From positions 62,001 to 126,000 of the forward strand of contig DWXE01000040.1 of assembly GCA_019119355.1 (NCBI GenBank): a stretch of 64,000 nucleotides of DNA, in the 5' to 3' direction. Of the stretch, positions 1 through 8,695 are shown piece after piece. Source of the DNA: Candidatus Eisenbergiella merdigallinarum (GTDB lineage Bacteria > Bacillota > Clostridia > Lachnospirales > Lachnospiraceae). Position 1 is the stretch's first letter. Each line of letters starts with the position of its first letter. A program made the position numbers and the translations under genes. Under the pieces are notes generated by a model. It worked only from the letters and a program-made list of their open reading frames with translations, made no database searches and had not been told where the DNA came from.

Positions 1-9
1 AGGAAAATC

Positions 10-1611
10 ATGGGGAAAACATGGCTTCCGATGATTTCCCTTTGCTCTTTCTATTCCCTGGTGGAGCTGGGAAAGAATCTGGTTATTCCGGTTTACTTTG
101 GAGTGCTGTTTGAGACTTTTGAAGGAAGCCTGAATGTGGGAGTGCGGTTTCATGCAGCCGTTTTGCTGGTCTCAATTTTGATTTACTTTTTGGACTTCGT
201 ATGCAGCGTCGCGATCGATCCTTATGTGGAAAAAAACATGAATTTATCCAGGTTGACGGTATTGAGAAGATATCACAGGGAAAGCTGGCATGTTTTGGGA
301 AGGAAATATGCGCAGGAGGAACAGGCGAACAGACTGCAGTATGGCGTTATGGGGGCGGTATATCTCTGGTCGTCGCTGATCTTTATGATACAGAAAGCGG
401 CGATTGTTTTAGCGGTTTTTGCGGTGTTCGCAGGGAATGGAAAATCATTTTTCCTGTTGCTCTGTTGTTTCGTGCTATCGAATTTTATATTTCTGATGGT
501 ATATGATAAGCTATGTGAAAAGAAGAACCGCATCATGCAGGAAAAGAACAGCAGAATGGAAGGAGCGGCCTATAAGGTCGTGATGCAGGTTGAAGATGCG
601 GTACTCGGCAAAATGGATTCCCTGATGTGGATGAATTTTGAGAGCGTCAGGAGAGAAAAATGGAGGGCAGAATTAAAAAAAGAGATACAGGATAGCGTTC
701 TGGAAGAGGCGCAGTTTTTGACGAATCATATGTGGCGCATCGCGCTGTTCGATGGGATTAGCGGGTGGGAAGGCGAAAACAGGTTATTGCGCGGAAACGC
801 CATGCTGGACATACCCGGGATGAATGCCCTCATCGATACGGAAATAACCGCCATGAATGAAATGACGGAGCCGATGAAAAGGATGAAATTGTTTTCGGCT
901 ATGCTGTCGCGGTTAAATGAGTTTTTGCCGTGTTCGAAAAAAGATATGGAAATTTCTGATGAGAGTTCGATAGAAAAAGGGTTTATGGCGGAAGAAGATG
1001 AAATTTTACGGATTGAAAACCTTTGTTTTGAAGCGGAAGAACGGATTCTGCTGAAAAATATCAGCTTTCGTTTAAAGAAAGGTGAAATTGTAGCGCTGAC
1101 AGGAGAAAACGGAAGCGGCAAGACGACGCTTTTAAGATGTATCTGCGGTTTATATCATCCGTCATCAGGGAGGATACTGAAAAAATGTGGGGGCAAATGG
1201 ACGGATAAGGACGAACAAAGGATATTCGCCTATGCCCCTGTGGACAATCAACTCTACCAGGAAACCGTCCGTTTTAACGTAGACACAGGGGTTATGGGGA
1301 AGCGGGAAGGGAACCATGAATTATATAAGATGTCCGGAATGGAAGAGAAGAAAGAGACGCGGATTGAGCGTTTATCGCAGGGACAGCAGCAGCGGGTAAA
1401 TATCATGCGCGCAATGGCGAAGGAAGCGGAAATAATAGTTCTGGACGAGCCGTTTGCGAATCTGGATTATCGCGTTATATCTCAAATCGCAAATTATTTG
1501 AGAACTCAGAAGAAAACAGTTATTTGTACGCTGCACGACAGGGAGCTGCTGCCGTACTTCGACCGCATTATGAGAATGGAGAACGGCACAGTATCCGAAA
1601 TCATCTTATGA
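10..1611 (+). CDS. ABC exporter, fused membrane and ATP-binding domains
   Basis: A 533-residue half-transporter probably exporting a peptide or lipid-like compound across the cytoplasmic membrane. Hydrophobic segments near residues 10-35, 45-65 and 125-165 form a degenerate membrane domain. The C-terminal nucleotide-binding domain (about 330-530) has Walker A GENGSGKTT, signature LSQGQQQR, Walker B IIVLDEP and an H-loop histidine in CTLHDR. AGGA at 1-4 precedes the ATG, but no in-frame stop is visible upstream, so the true start could lie outside the window; ABC exporters usually run 570-600 residues. Its stop overlaps the next gene's start (ATGA), tying it to the LytTR/GHKL system, which suggests a regulated peptide or antimicrobial export function. 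Substrate unknown. Confidence 0.8.
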   Translation: MGKTWLPMISLCSFYSLVELGKNLVIPVYFGVLFETFEGSLNVGVRFHAAVLLVSILIYFLDFVCSVAIDPYVEKNMNLSRLTVLRRYHRESWHVLGRKYAQEEQANRLQYGVMGAVYLWSSLIFMIQKAAIVLAVFAVFAGNGKSFFLLLCCFVLSNFIFLMVYDKLCEKKNRIMQEKNSRMEGAAYKVVMQVEDAVLGKMDSLMWMNFESVRREKWRAELKKEIQDSVLEEAQFLTNHMWRIALFDGISGWEGENRLLRGNAMLDIPGMNALIDTEITAMNEMTEPMKRMKLFSAMLSRLNEFLPCSKKDMEISDESSIEKGFMAEEDEILRIENLCFEAEERILLKNISFRLKKGEIVALTGENGSGKTTLLRCICGLYHPSSGRILKKCGGKWTDKDEQRIFAYAPVDNQLYQETVRFNVDTGVMGKREGNHELYKMSGMEEKKETRIERLSQGQQQRVNIMRAMAKEAEIIVLDEPFANLDYRVISQIANYLRTQKKTVICTLHDRELLPYFDRIMRMENGTVSEIIL

Positions 1612-2339
1612 AGAAAGCAGGTAAACCGGTGCTGCATATAGCGATTTGTGATGACGAAAAGGACTTCGTTCAGTATTTGACTGACCTGATAAACCGATAT
1701 GGAAGGGAAACGGGCCGTGATATAAAAATCACCGCCTATTACGATGGCATGGAACTGATCGAAAAATACGACACGACCATCGACCTGATTTTTCTCGACA
1801 TTCAAATGCGGATTGTAAACGGCCTCCATGCTGCGGGGCGTATCCGGCAAATGGACGATACCGTGGGTATTATTTTCCTGACCACTCTTGCACAGTACGG
1901 CCTTGAGGGATATAAATACCATGCTGCAAACTATATCATTAAGCCCATGAAGTATCCCCGGCTGAAGTCGGAACTGGACAAATTCATCGAGCGCAGCCGG
2001 AAAGAAGACGCACCCTCTCTGGTGATTGCCAATGATACGGGCAAATATAAAGTGCCTCTGAAATCCATTCGATACGTTGAAACCTACAACCGCAATCTGA
2101 TGTTCCACACCGAACAGGAAAATATCATCTGCTACAGGAGCATGAAGGAAGCGGAACGGGAACTTTGCGGAAAGGACTTCGCGCGCTGCCATACCAGCTA
2201 TATCGTCAACCTGTTCTATGTAAAAGGCGTTAAGAAACTGGATATTGAATTGATTACAGGCGAAACAATTCCAATCAGCCAGCCCAGGCGAAAGGAATTT
2301 ATGGAGCGGCTGACGGAATATTGGGGGGATTTCCTATGA
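1608..2339 (+). CDS. LytTR-family response regulator
   Basis: A 243-residue transcription regulator of the AgrA/ComE/LytR type. The receiver domain covers about residues 9-125, with acidic pocket CDDE at 14-17 and phospho-acceptor D64 in FLDIQM. The LytTR DNA-binding domain covers about 140-240 (KSIRYVETYNR, ARCHTSYIVNL). ATG at 1608 was chosen because it overlaps the stop of the ABC exporter by 4 bp; an in-frame upstream ATG lies inside that gene. It also overlaps the kinase gene by ATGA, so the three genes are one translationally coupled operon. Family members normally respond to peptide signals through a GHKL kinase, as here. Confidence 0.9.
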   Translation: MKKAGKPVLHIAICDDEKDFVQYLTDLINRYGRETGRDIKITAYYDGMELIEKYDTTIDLIFLDIQMRIVNGLHAAGRIRQMDDTVGIIFLTTLAQYGLEGYKYHAANYIIKPMKYPRLKSELDKFIERSRKEDAPSLVIANDTGKYKVPLKSIRYVETYNRNLMFHTEQENIICYRSMKEAERELCGKDFARCHTSYIVNLFYVKGVKKLDIELITGETIPISQPRRKEFMERLTEYWGDFL

Positions 2340-3619
2340 TTCGTTTTTTTGAAATTCTCTCCTTTCTGCTGGCATGGGGATATACGGCTGTTTTTTTCCT
2401 TATTTTGAAGGCTTTTCTTCCTCTCCGCAAAAATGCGGCGCTGAAGGCGGCGGCGTTTCTGGTCTGCGGCTATCTGGCTGATTCCATCATCTATTCCAAT
2501 GATGCCGGAAGTCTGTTCGGCACGATGGCTCTGTTTTTTCTCTATGTCCTGCTGTTTTATCGCGGGACATTTATGGAGAAATTATCGGTCATGCTCGTTT
2601 TTTATCCGGCGCTCATCGCCATTAACTATTTGATGCTGGACACAGGGGGCAGGCTGTTTCAAATCATAACCCGGGCAGGCTTTGAGGAGGCTTTGCGTTC
2701 TCCGGCGCTCATGCTCATCAGCACGGCCATCCATACGGTGTCACTTTTGCTGCGCCTGCTGTTCTGGATTGGAGCGTGGCTGATTTTGCGGAGATTTTTG
2801 GCGAAGATCCCCTCCCATCTCAACACAAAGACCTGGCTGATCATCGATATGCTGATTCTCGCCTCTTTTGTGGCAATCTTTACGATTATTTATTTCATGC
2901 CGGAAGAAACGGCCATCGTGTATCCCATCTGTGGGGCCGCTATCTTTTCCAGTTTTGGGTGTATGTATCTGGCTGCCTATATCTACGATTCCATGCAGAC
3001 GGCATACCGGGTACAGCAAATGGAAACGCAGCGGGATTACTACAAAGAGCGTATCGCGGAAGAGGAACGGGTTCGCGCCATCTACCATGACCTGAAAAAC
3101 CATCTGCTCGTCATGGAAAGCAGGCAGAATACGGAGGAAACCCGCCGGATGGCCCAAACGCTGCGTTCCCAGATCGCGGACTATGAGGACTATGTGCATA
3201 CGGGAAATGAATTCCTGGACATCATTCTGAAAGACAAGGCGGCAAAGGCCCGCGAAAAGCGGATCGATTTCTCCGCATTGGTCGATTTCAGGGGCATGGA
3301 CTTCATGGAACCGCTGGATATCAGCACCATATTCGGCAATGCCGTCGATAACGCCATAGAGGCCAGCGAACGGCTGCCGGAAGATCAACGGTTGATTACG
3401 GTAAAGGCCGAACGCATTCGGGATATGTTGATTATCACAATGGAGAATCATATTCTGCCGGGGACGCCGCAGGCAGCGGGAACCACAAAGAAAGACCGCT
3501 TCGCGCATGGATTTGGGATTCCCAATATCAGAAAAGCCGTAGAAAAATACGGCGGCCAGTGCAGCTTCCAACAGGAAGAAAGAACCTGGCGGCTGAAAAT
3601 CCTGATCCCCATTCCTTAA
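2336..3619 (+). CDS. GHKL sensor histidine kinase (AgrC-like)
   Basis: A 427-residue membrane kinase, partner of the LytTR regulator. About six hydrophobic segments fill residues 1-215 (polytopic sensor region). A short coiled segment follows, then a phospho-acceptor histidine in IYHDLKNHLL and an HATPase domain with N-box NAVDNAIEAS and glycine-rich GFGIPNI. This is the architecture of AgrC/ComD peptide-sensing kinases. ATG 2336 overlaps the regulator stop; a start 15 bases upstream is possible but lies deeper inside the regulator gene. The signal cannot be read from the sequence; no short propeptide gene is visible beside it, although one could lie left of the window. Confidence 0.88.
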   Translation: MIRFFEILSFLLAWGYTAVFFLILKAFLPLRKNAALKAAAFLVCGYLADSIIYSNDAGSLFGTMALFFLYVLLFYRGTFMEKLSVMLVFYPALIAINYLMLDTGGRLFQIITRAGFEEALRSPALMLISTAIHTVSLLLRLLFWIGAWLILRRFLAKIPSHLNTKTWLIIDMLILASFVAIFTIIYFMPEETAIVYPICGAAIFSSFGCMYLAAYIYDSMQTAYRVQQMETQRDYYKERIAEEERVRAIYHDLKNHLLVMESRQNTEETRRMAQTLRSQIADYEDYVHTGNEFLDIILKDKAAKAREKRIDFSALVDFRGMDFMEPLDISTIFGNAVDNAIEASERLPEDQRLITVKAERIRDMLIITMENHILPGTPQAAGTTKKDRFAHGFGIPNIRKAVEKYGGQCSFQQEERTWRLKILIPIP

Positions 3620-3666
3620 CGGTCTCTTAGTTTTTTCGCTGTGGATGTTAGATTACGCGTTTTGCA

Positions 3667-3694
3667 TTGTGCCTTTCTTTCGCCCGGATATAAT
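3667..3694 (+). promoter_or_regulatory. Predicted promoter of the MacB-type ABC pair
   Basis: TTGTGC (3667-3672), 16-bp spacer, TATAAT (3689-3694). It lies 41 bases upstream of the ATP-binding gene at 3735, so the ABC pair can be transcribed apart from the upstream kinase operon. Confidence 0.5.
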
Positions 3695-3734
3695 GGAGAA
3701 AAAACACCAAACAGGCGAAGAGAGGTCATAGAAC

Positions 3735-4400
3735 ATGAGTATTTTAATCACCAGAGATCTGACAAAACAATACGGCGACGGGCAAAACAGCGTCAGGGCC
3801 CTGGACGGCGTGAGCATTTCCGTCGAGCGGGGAGAATTCGTGGCCATCATCGGTACATCCGGCAGCGGCAAATCGACCCTGCTGAATATGCTGGGAGGTT
3901 TAGACCGGCCTACTTCCGGCACGGTCAGGGTGGATAACTACGAACTGGGCAAGCTGAAAGACGAGGACCTGACCGTGTTCCGCCGCCAGCGGATCGGCTT
4001 CATCTTCCAGAACTACAATCTGGTTCCCATTCTGAACGCGTATGAAAACATCGTCATGCCCATCCAGCTCGACGGGAAAAAGCCGGATCAGAAATTCATC
4101 AAAGAGATTGTGGCGCTGCTGGGACTGGAAAAGAAGCTCTACAATATGCCCAACGCGCTTTCCGGCGGCCAGCAGCAGCGCGTCGCCATCGCGAGGGCGT
4201 TAGCCAGCAAACCGGCCATTATCCTTGCCGACGAACCCACCGGCAATCTGGACAGCAGGACCGGAGATGAAGTGATTGAACTTCTGAAAGCCACCGGCCA
4301 GAAATTCCATCAGACCATCGTAATGATTACCCACAACCCGGAAATTGCAGCGCAGGCAGACCGCACCATCCGCATTGAAGATGGCCGGATTGCGGAGTAA
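3735..4400 (+). CDS. ABC transporter ATP-binding protein, MacB/LolD/BceA type
   Basis: A 221-residue ATPase with Walker [11 protein letters not shown]-loop IFQNYNL, signature LSGGQQQR, Walker [13 protein letters not shown] and H-loop ITHN. The ADEPTGNLD block marks the MacB/LolD/BceA branch, which drives mechanotransmission permeases rather than importers. The FtsX-type permease gene follows 12 bases downstream, and the pair sits next to a LytTR/GHKL kinase locus. Such pairs commonly confer resistance to antimicrobial peptides; that role is inferred here. Confidence 0.92.
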   Translation: MSILITRDLTKQYGDGQNSVRALDGVSISVERGEFVAIIGTSGSGKSTLLNMLGGLDRPTSGTVRVDNYELGKLKDEDLTVFRRQRIGFIFQNYNLVPILNAYENIVMPIQLDGKKPDQKFIKEIVALLGLEKKLYNMPNALSGGQQQRVAIARALASKPAIILADEPTGNLDSRTGDEVIELLKATGQKFHQTIVMITHNPEIAAQADRTIRIEDGRIAE

Positions 4401-4412
4401 GGCGGTGATATC

Positions 4413-6974
4413 ATGAAAGGACAGAAATCGATCGTTCGCACATTGACAAACCGCAGCTTCAAGGCAAACAAAACGCGTAATCTGATCGCCGCCTTCGCCA
4501 TCGTCCTGACGACGATGATGTTTACATCCCTGTTTGTGTTATCCCAAAGCATGGTAGAAAACCTGCGGAACATGAATTTCCAGCAGGCCGGATATAACAG
4601 CCATTTGAGCTCCGGCACCATGACGGACGCGGACGCGGAGAAGATCACCTCCCATGAAGCTGTCCGCGACTTTGGGAAAAGCGTTGTCGTCGGCATTGCG
4701 GAAAACGGGGAATTGACCGGGCGGCAGGTGGAAATCCGCTATGCCGATGAAGCCTATGCCCGTTCCAGCTTTTCCTGGCCCACAACGGGAACCATGCCGG
4801 CAGGGGAAAACGAGATTGCTTTGGACACCATTACCCTTGATAAACTGGGGCTGCCCTGTGAACTGGGACAGGAAATCACGTTTGAATGGCGAGGGGACTT
4901 AACCACCGATGAATACACTGCCAGCACCTTTGTCCTGGTGGGCTTCTGGGACGGCAATCCCGCTGCTATGGCAAGTATGGCGTGGGTTTCGCAAAGCTTT
5001 GTTCAAAGCCAGTGTGCAGACATCGACCAGGCAGAACAGCTGGCAAACGGGCAGGTATTGGGAACGGCGATGCTCCATATCGACCTGTATAGTGACAAAA
5101 ATCTGGAACAGGCTGCGGAACGGATTTTGACCGATACCGGCCTGTCCAATGTGTCCCTTTCTCCCAATGCGGCTTATGATACCACCATGAACCAGAATAT
5201 GATCCGCGAAGTGCTGCCCATGGCAATTTGCATGGTACTGGTATTTGCCAGCGGTTATCTGATTATCTATAACATTTTTCAGATTTCCGTTGCCGGCGAC
5301 ATCCGTTTTTATGGCAGGCTGAAAACTCTGGGAACCACCGGAAAGCAGCTCAGGAAAATGATTTACGGGCAGGCCAGCCGTCTGTCGCTGATCGGCATTC
5401 CCATCGGACTTGTGATCGGGTATCTGCTGGGGGCTGTGTTAGTGCCGGTGATGATAACCGGGACGATGGGAGAAGCCAAAACAGCGGTCAATCCCCATAT
5501 CATTATCGGCTCCGCGCTGTTTGCCTGTCTGACTGTCCTGATTTCCTGCAGAAAGCCTGCGAAAATCGCCGGCAGGGTTTCCCCGATGGAAGCCCTGCGC
5601 TACACCGACGCAGGCGCCGCCGGAAAACGGAAAACCAGGAAAAGCACCGGCGGCGCAAACATCCCGAAGATGGCGCTGGCAAACCTGGGACGAAATAAGA
5701 AGCGCACCGTTACGGTGATCTGCTCCCTGACGCTGGGACTTGTGCTGCTTTCCTGCGTCTATGCGAAGAATGCCAGCTTTGATATCGATAAATACATGAG
5801 CGGAACTGTTATCAGCGATTTTGAGGTAGAGGACAGCTCGATTTCTTCCGTTTTTGGAACCTATAATCCCTACGGCATGACCATTTCCCCGGAACTGGTA
5901 CAGCGCATAGAGGGGCTTTCCGGGCTGGAAGCTACGGGACATTTGTATTCCCAGGTGTTTACCCATGAGATCGGCGCGTCCGCCCTTGAAAACATCCAGA
6001 CCTATTATAACGCTGACGACCGGCTGGCCTATATGGAGGCGACGGACGCGGGGCTGGCAGAAGTCTATCACGACATGATCGACAGCGGGGAGTGCGTTTC
6101 CATCCTGTACGGCGTCGACGGCCTGATCCTGGATGCTTTCGCACAGGATGGCAGGATATTGGACGGCGCTTTTGAGAAAGAAAAATTCCTGTCCGGAGGC
6201 TATGTGGTGATGGAGGCGGCTACCGGCACGGAGGACAACCCGACAGAAACGCAGCCCACCTATTCCGTCGGGGACATGGTGGAGCTGAACGGGCAGCGAT
6301 ATGAGGTCATGGCGATTGTGGCGGATATACCCACGATCACCGAGGGCGTAAACAGCACTACGGCGGACTTCCTCTCGTTCTATCTTCCGGCAGACGCGTT
6401 CCGGGACATGTATCCGGACAACACCCTGCGAAAGCTGTTCTTCGATGTGGAGGAGGAATTCCAGCCTCAGGCGGAAGAAATGCTGATCGACTACCGCGAC
6501 AACACGGACAAATCCCTGAACTATACCGCGAAGTCCACCCTGATAGAACATTATCGGGAACAGACGCGGGCCAATACGGTCATGGGCTTTGCGATCAGTC
6601 TGATCATCGCCTTTGTCGGTATTTTGAACTTCGTCAATTCCATGCTGACGGCGATTGTTTCCCGCCAGAAAGAATTTGCCATGATACAGAGCGTCGGCAT
6701 GACAAAACGCCAGCTTCGCAGTATGCTGATCGACGAGGGCCTGTATTATGCCGGCATCGCCCTGCTGGCGTCCTACGTTTTGGGCGCTCTGGCCGTGGGG
6801 ATTGGCGTCCGTATGATGGTGGCCCCTGACTGGACAGCCACATTCCATTTTACACTTTTGCCGCTGGTGATCTGTACGCCGATTTTGATCGTATTTGCAA
6901 TTCTGATTCCCTGCATCTGTTTCAAAAATCTGGAGAAGCAGAGCATTGTAGAAAGGCTGCGGGCAACTGATTGA
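4413..6974 (+). CDS. FtsX-family ABC permease
   Basis: An 853-residue permease made of two FtsX-type halves. The first half has a transmembrane segment near 22-45, a large extracytoplasmic region and three membrane segments at about 270-385. The second has a segment near 435-455, another extracytoplasmic region and three more at about 700-840. This eight-segment plan resembles peptide-resistance and VexP/YtrF-type permeases and is longer than MacB (about 650). A GGCGGTG-like ribosome site precedes the ATG. It should work with the ATPase at 3735-4400, probably removing or expelling an envelope-active compound; substrate unknown. Confidence 0.88.
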   Translation: MKGQKSIVRTLTNRSFKANKTRNLIAAFAIVLTTMMFTSLFVLSQSMVENLRNMNFQQAGYNSHLSSGTMTDADAEKITSHEAVRDFGKSVVVGIAENGELTGRQVEIRYADEAYARSSFSWPTTGTMPAGENEIALDTITLDKLGLPCELGQEITFEWRGDLTTDEYTASTFVLVGFWDGNPAAMASMAWVSQSFVQSQCADIDQAEQLANGQVLGTAMLHIDLYSDKNLEQAAERILTDTGLSNVSLSPNAAYDTTMNQNMIREVLPMAICMVLVFASGYLIIYNIFQISVAGDIRFYGRLKTLGTTGKQLRKMIYGQASRLSLIGIPIGLVIGYLLGAVLVPVMITGTMGEAKTAVNPHIIIGSALFACLTVLISCRKPAKIAGRVSPMEALRYTDAGAAGKRKTRKSTGGANIPKMALANLGRNKKRTVTVICSLTLGLVLLSCVYAKNASFDIDKYMSGTVISDFEVEDSSISSVFGTYNPYGMTISPELVQRIEGLSGLEATGHLYSQVFTHEIGASALENIQTYYNADDRLAYMEATDAGLAEVYHDMIDSGECVSILYGVDGLILDAFAQDGRILDGAFEKEKFLSGGYVVMEAATGTEDNPTETQPTYSVGDMVELNGQRYEVMAIVADIPTITEGVNSTTADFLSFYLPADAFRDMYPDNTLRKLFFDVEEEFQPQAEEMLIDYRDNTDKSLNYTAKSTLIEHYREQTRANTVMGFAISLIIAFVGILNFVNSMLTAIVSRQKEFAMIQSVGMTKRQLRSMLIDEGLYYAGIALLASYVLGALAVGIGVRMMVAPDWTATFHFTLLPLVICTPILIVFAILIPCICFKNLEKQSIVERLRATD

Positions 6975-7022
6975 CCGATGAAAACCGGATGCCCGACATG
7001 AATCATTTTTCGCTGGAAGAAC

Positions 7023-7051
7023 TTGACAAATGAAATTAGAATTACTATAAT
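7023..7051 (+). promoter_or_regulatory. Consensus sigma-A promoter of the perR-rubrerythrin operon
   Basis: Perfect TTGACA (7023-7028), 17-bp spacer, perfect TATAAT (7046-7051). Such a strong core promoter would need a repressor; two PerR-like boxes overlap its -10 and start region. Confidence 0.85.
7036..7050 (+). promoter_or_regulatory. PerR/Fur-like box 1 (over the -10 element)
   Basis: TTAGAATTACTATAA reads as a 7-1-7 element close to the PerR consensus TTATAATnATTATAA, with two differences. It overlaps the spacer and -10, so bound repressor would block RNA polymerase. Position argues for autoregulation by the downstream PerR-type protein. Confidence 0.6.
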
Positions 7052-7055
7052 AATT

Positions 7056-7070
7056 TTAGAATAATTCTAA
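7056..7070 (+). promoter_or_regulatory. PerR/Fur-like box 2 (perfect 7-1-7 palindrome)
   Basis: TTAGAATAATTCTAA is a perfect 7-1-7 inverted repeat matching the PerR/Fur box shape. It starts 5 bp after box 1, just downstream of the expected transcription start, giving tandem operators. Confidence 0.7.
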
Positions 7071-7085
7071 AACAGAAGGAAAGAT

Positions 7086-7496
7086 ATGACGAAATACGAA
7101 AAGGAAATCTATGCGCTCATTACCCGGTCCGATCAGCATATGACGGCGGAGCAGGTATATGCCGGGGTGAAGGAGACCTGGCCCGGGGTTTCCCTGGCCA
7201 CGATCTACAACAATCTGAACCGGCTCTGCGAGGCGGGGATGATCCGCCGCATCGCCATGGAGGGCTTTGCGGACCGGTATGACCGGACGGAGAAACACGA
7301 CCACGTCGTCTGCAGGAAGTGCGGGAAGCTGTCGGACGCGGTTTTTGAAGATCTGACGGGCGCTCTGAAGCGCCAGCTCGGAGAAGATTTCCTTTCCTAC
7401 GATTTAAAGGTGTACTACATCTGCCCTGAGTGCAGGATGCGCCGGACGGATGTCGTCATAGAAAAAGAAGAAAAGAAAGAGAGGAAAAACAAATGA
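7086..7496 (+). CDS. perR: PerR-type Fur-family peroxide-sensing repressor
   Basis: A 136-residue Fur-family repressor. A winged helix lies at about 15-60 (recognition segment [12 protein letters not shown]), then a dimerisation domain with structural zinc cysteines CRKCGK and CPECRM. Residues expected of a PerR regulatory metal site are visible: a histidine in QHMTAEQVY, the aspartate of DRYD and histidines in KHDHVV. This favours PerR over Fur or Zur. It is slightly short at the N-terminus compared with Bacillus PerR (145). A rubrerythrin gene follows with an ATGA overlap and two matching boxes precede it, so it most likely represses its own operon and releases it under peroxide stress. Confidence 0.82.
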   Translation: MTKYEKEIYALITRSDQHMTAEQVYAGVKETWPGVSLATIYNNLNRLCEAGMIRRIAMEGFADRYDRTEKHDHVVCRKCGKLSDAVFEDLTGALKRQLGEDFLSYDLKVYYICPECRMRRTDVVIEKEEKKERKNK

Positions 7497-8029
7497 GCAA
7501 ATACGCAGGAACGCAGACCGAAAAGAACCTGGAGGCAGCTTTCGCGGGCGAATCCCAGGCGCGCAACAAGTATACCTATTTCGCTTCCGTCGCCAAAAAG
7601 GAAGGGTATGAGCAGATCGCGGCCCTGTTTTTGAAGACGGCCGACAACGAAAAGGAACACGCCAAAATGTGGTTCAAGGAGATGAACGGGATCGGCGATA
7701 CGGCGGAAAACCTCCGTCACGCGGCCGAGGGGGAGAACTACGAGTGGACCGACATGTACGACGGCTTCGCGAAGACCGCGGAGGAAGAGGGATTCCCCGA
7801 GCTGGCGGCGAAGTTCCGCCTGGTGGCCGCCATCGAAAAGCACCACGAGGAGCGCTACCGCGCGCTGCTGCACAATGTGGAGATGGCCGAAGTCTTCGCG
7901 AAGAGCGAAGTGAAGGTGTGGGAATGCCGCAATTGCGGCCACATCATCGTGGGCACGTCCGCACCGGAGATCTGCCCGACCTGCGCCCATCCCCAGAGCT
8001 ATTTCGAGATCCACTGCGAAAACTACTGA
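7493..8029 (+). CDS. rbr: Rubrerythrin
   Basis: A 178-residue non-haem di-iron peroxidase reducing hydrogen peroxide in the anaerobic cytoplasm. The N-terminal ferritin-like four-helix domain carries the carboxylate/histidine ligands ([37 protein letters not shown]). The C-terminal rubredoxin-like domain has WECRNCGHI and [12 protein letters not shown] for FeS4 binding. The length is normal for short clostridial rubrerythrins. Its ATG overlaps the perR stop, so the two are translationally coupled and co-regulated. Confidence 0.95.
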   Translation: MSKYAGTQTEKNLEAAFAGESQARNKYTYFASVAKKEGYEQIAALFLKTADNEKEHAKMWFKEMNGIGDTAENLRHAAEGENYEWTDMYDGFAKTAEEEGFPELAAKFRLVAAIEKHHEERYRALLHNVEMAEVFAKSEVKVWECRNCGHIIVGTSAPEICPTCAHPQSYFEIHCENY

Positions 8030-8136
8030 TTCGGGGGCTGCAGACGACTTACGCGGAACAGGACACCGGAAACGTGGACGAAATCGCCGATCAGATCTAT
8101 CGGCTGATGACGGGCGAAATCACGCCGTTTTCGTAA
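8030..8136 (+). pseudogene. Possible 3-prime remnant of an unidentified gene
   Basis: Directly after the rubrerythrin stop, another frame reads about 34 codon-like residues ending in IYRLMTGEITPFS and a TAA, with no start codon at its head. The composition looks protein-coding but it has no ribosome site of its own. It could be a leftover C-terminus from a deleted gene, or chance. I do not recognise the family. Confidence 0.25.
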
Positions 8137-8150
8137 ATCCTCATCCGTTT

Positions 8151-8199
8151 GACAAAAAGGTCGAAGTGTAAAGAATTTTTACACTCCGGCCTTTTTGTC
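8151..8199. terminator. Strong bidirectional terminator after rubrerythrin
   Basis: GACAAAAAGG and AGTGTAAA pair with TTTACACT and CCTTTTTGTC around a short loop, giving a long near-perfect hairpin with a T-rich 3-prime arm on both strands. It ends the perR-rubrerythrin transcript. Confidence 0.8.
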
Positions 8200-8238
8200 T
8201 ATACGCGGGGGGAAAACTGACAATTGCGGCCCCACGAG

Positions 8239-8557
8239 ATGTTGACCGTGAAACTGTGCGAGCTGGACGAGCGGATCGGAAGGCTGCACAGCAGGATCTA
8301 TCTGAGCGGTTTTGCGCAGCACGACCGGATCAGAAGCGAAATCGGGGAGCTCCGCCAGGAATGCGAAGAGGCGGATCGTGGAGGCGGACGATAATCAGAT
8401 CCTTTTTACGGATAAGGAAAACGCCCGGGTTTACACCACGGGGATGATGGAAGATCCGGCTGGTGAACAGCCGGCGCAGCGAAACCCCTCTTGTCCTCTT
8501 TGCGCTCCTCCTGCTATAATGATGAAGGGAAAAGAGACGCTGAAAAATGTTCAGTAA
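8239..8557 (+). pseudogene. Frameshifted small hypothetical gene
   Basis: An ATG at 8239 opens 51 codons (MLTVKLCELDERIGRLHSRI at the start) of charged helical sequence ending at a stop at 8392-8394. A neighbouring frame then continues with IVEADDNQILFTDKENARVY to a stop near 8557. A single-base frameshift around 8375-8385 would join the two into one polypeptide of roughly 100 residues. No convincing ribosome site is seen. It may be a decayed coiled-coil protein or a short intact 51-residue one. Function unknown. Confidence 0.3.
8491..8520 (+). promoter_or_regulatory. Predicted promoter of the mannosidase module
   Basis: TTGTCC (8491-8496), 18-bp spacer, TATAAT (8515-8520) with an extended TGC. 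The expected leader is about 170 nt to the GH38 start at 8696. A second weaker candidate, TTGTAC-N17-TAGGAT at 8575-8603, lies within that leader. Confidence 0.5.
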
Positions 8558-8695
8558 ATGTAGAATTTTAAAAGTTGTACCGGGAAAACAAATGGGATAG
8601 GATAGAGCAGATGATCATTTGGGCCCGGAGCGAAACAGCCGGACCGCCGCACGTGGCCGGGCAATCATGAAAAAGCGCAGGAGGAATCGGAAAAC

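Noticed and set aside
5439-6848. Minus-strand open frame of 469 codons under the FtsX permease gene
   Set aside because: His/Arg/Gly-rich shadow typical of antisense to GC-rich coding DNA; the plus frame is a clear permease.
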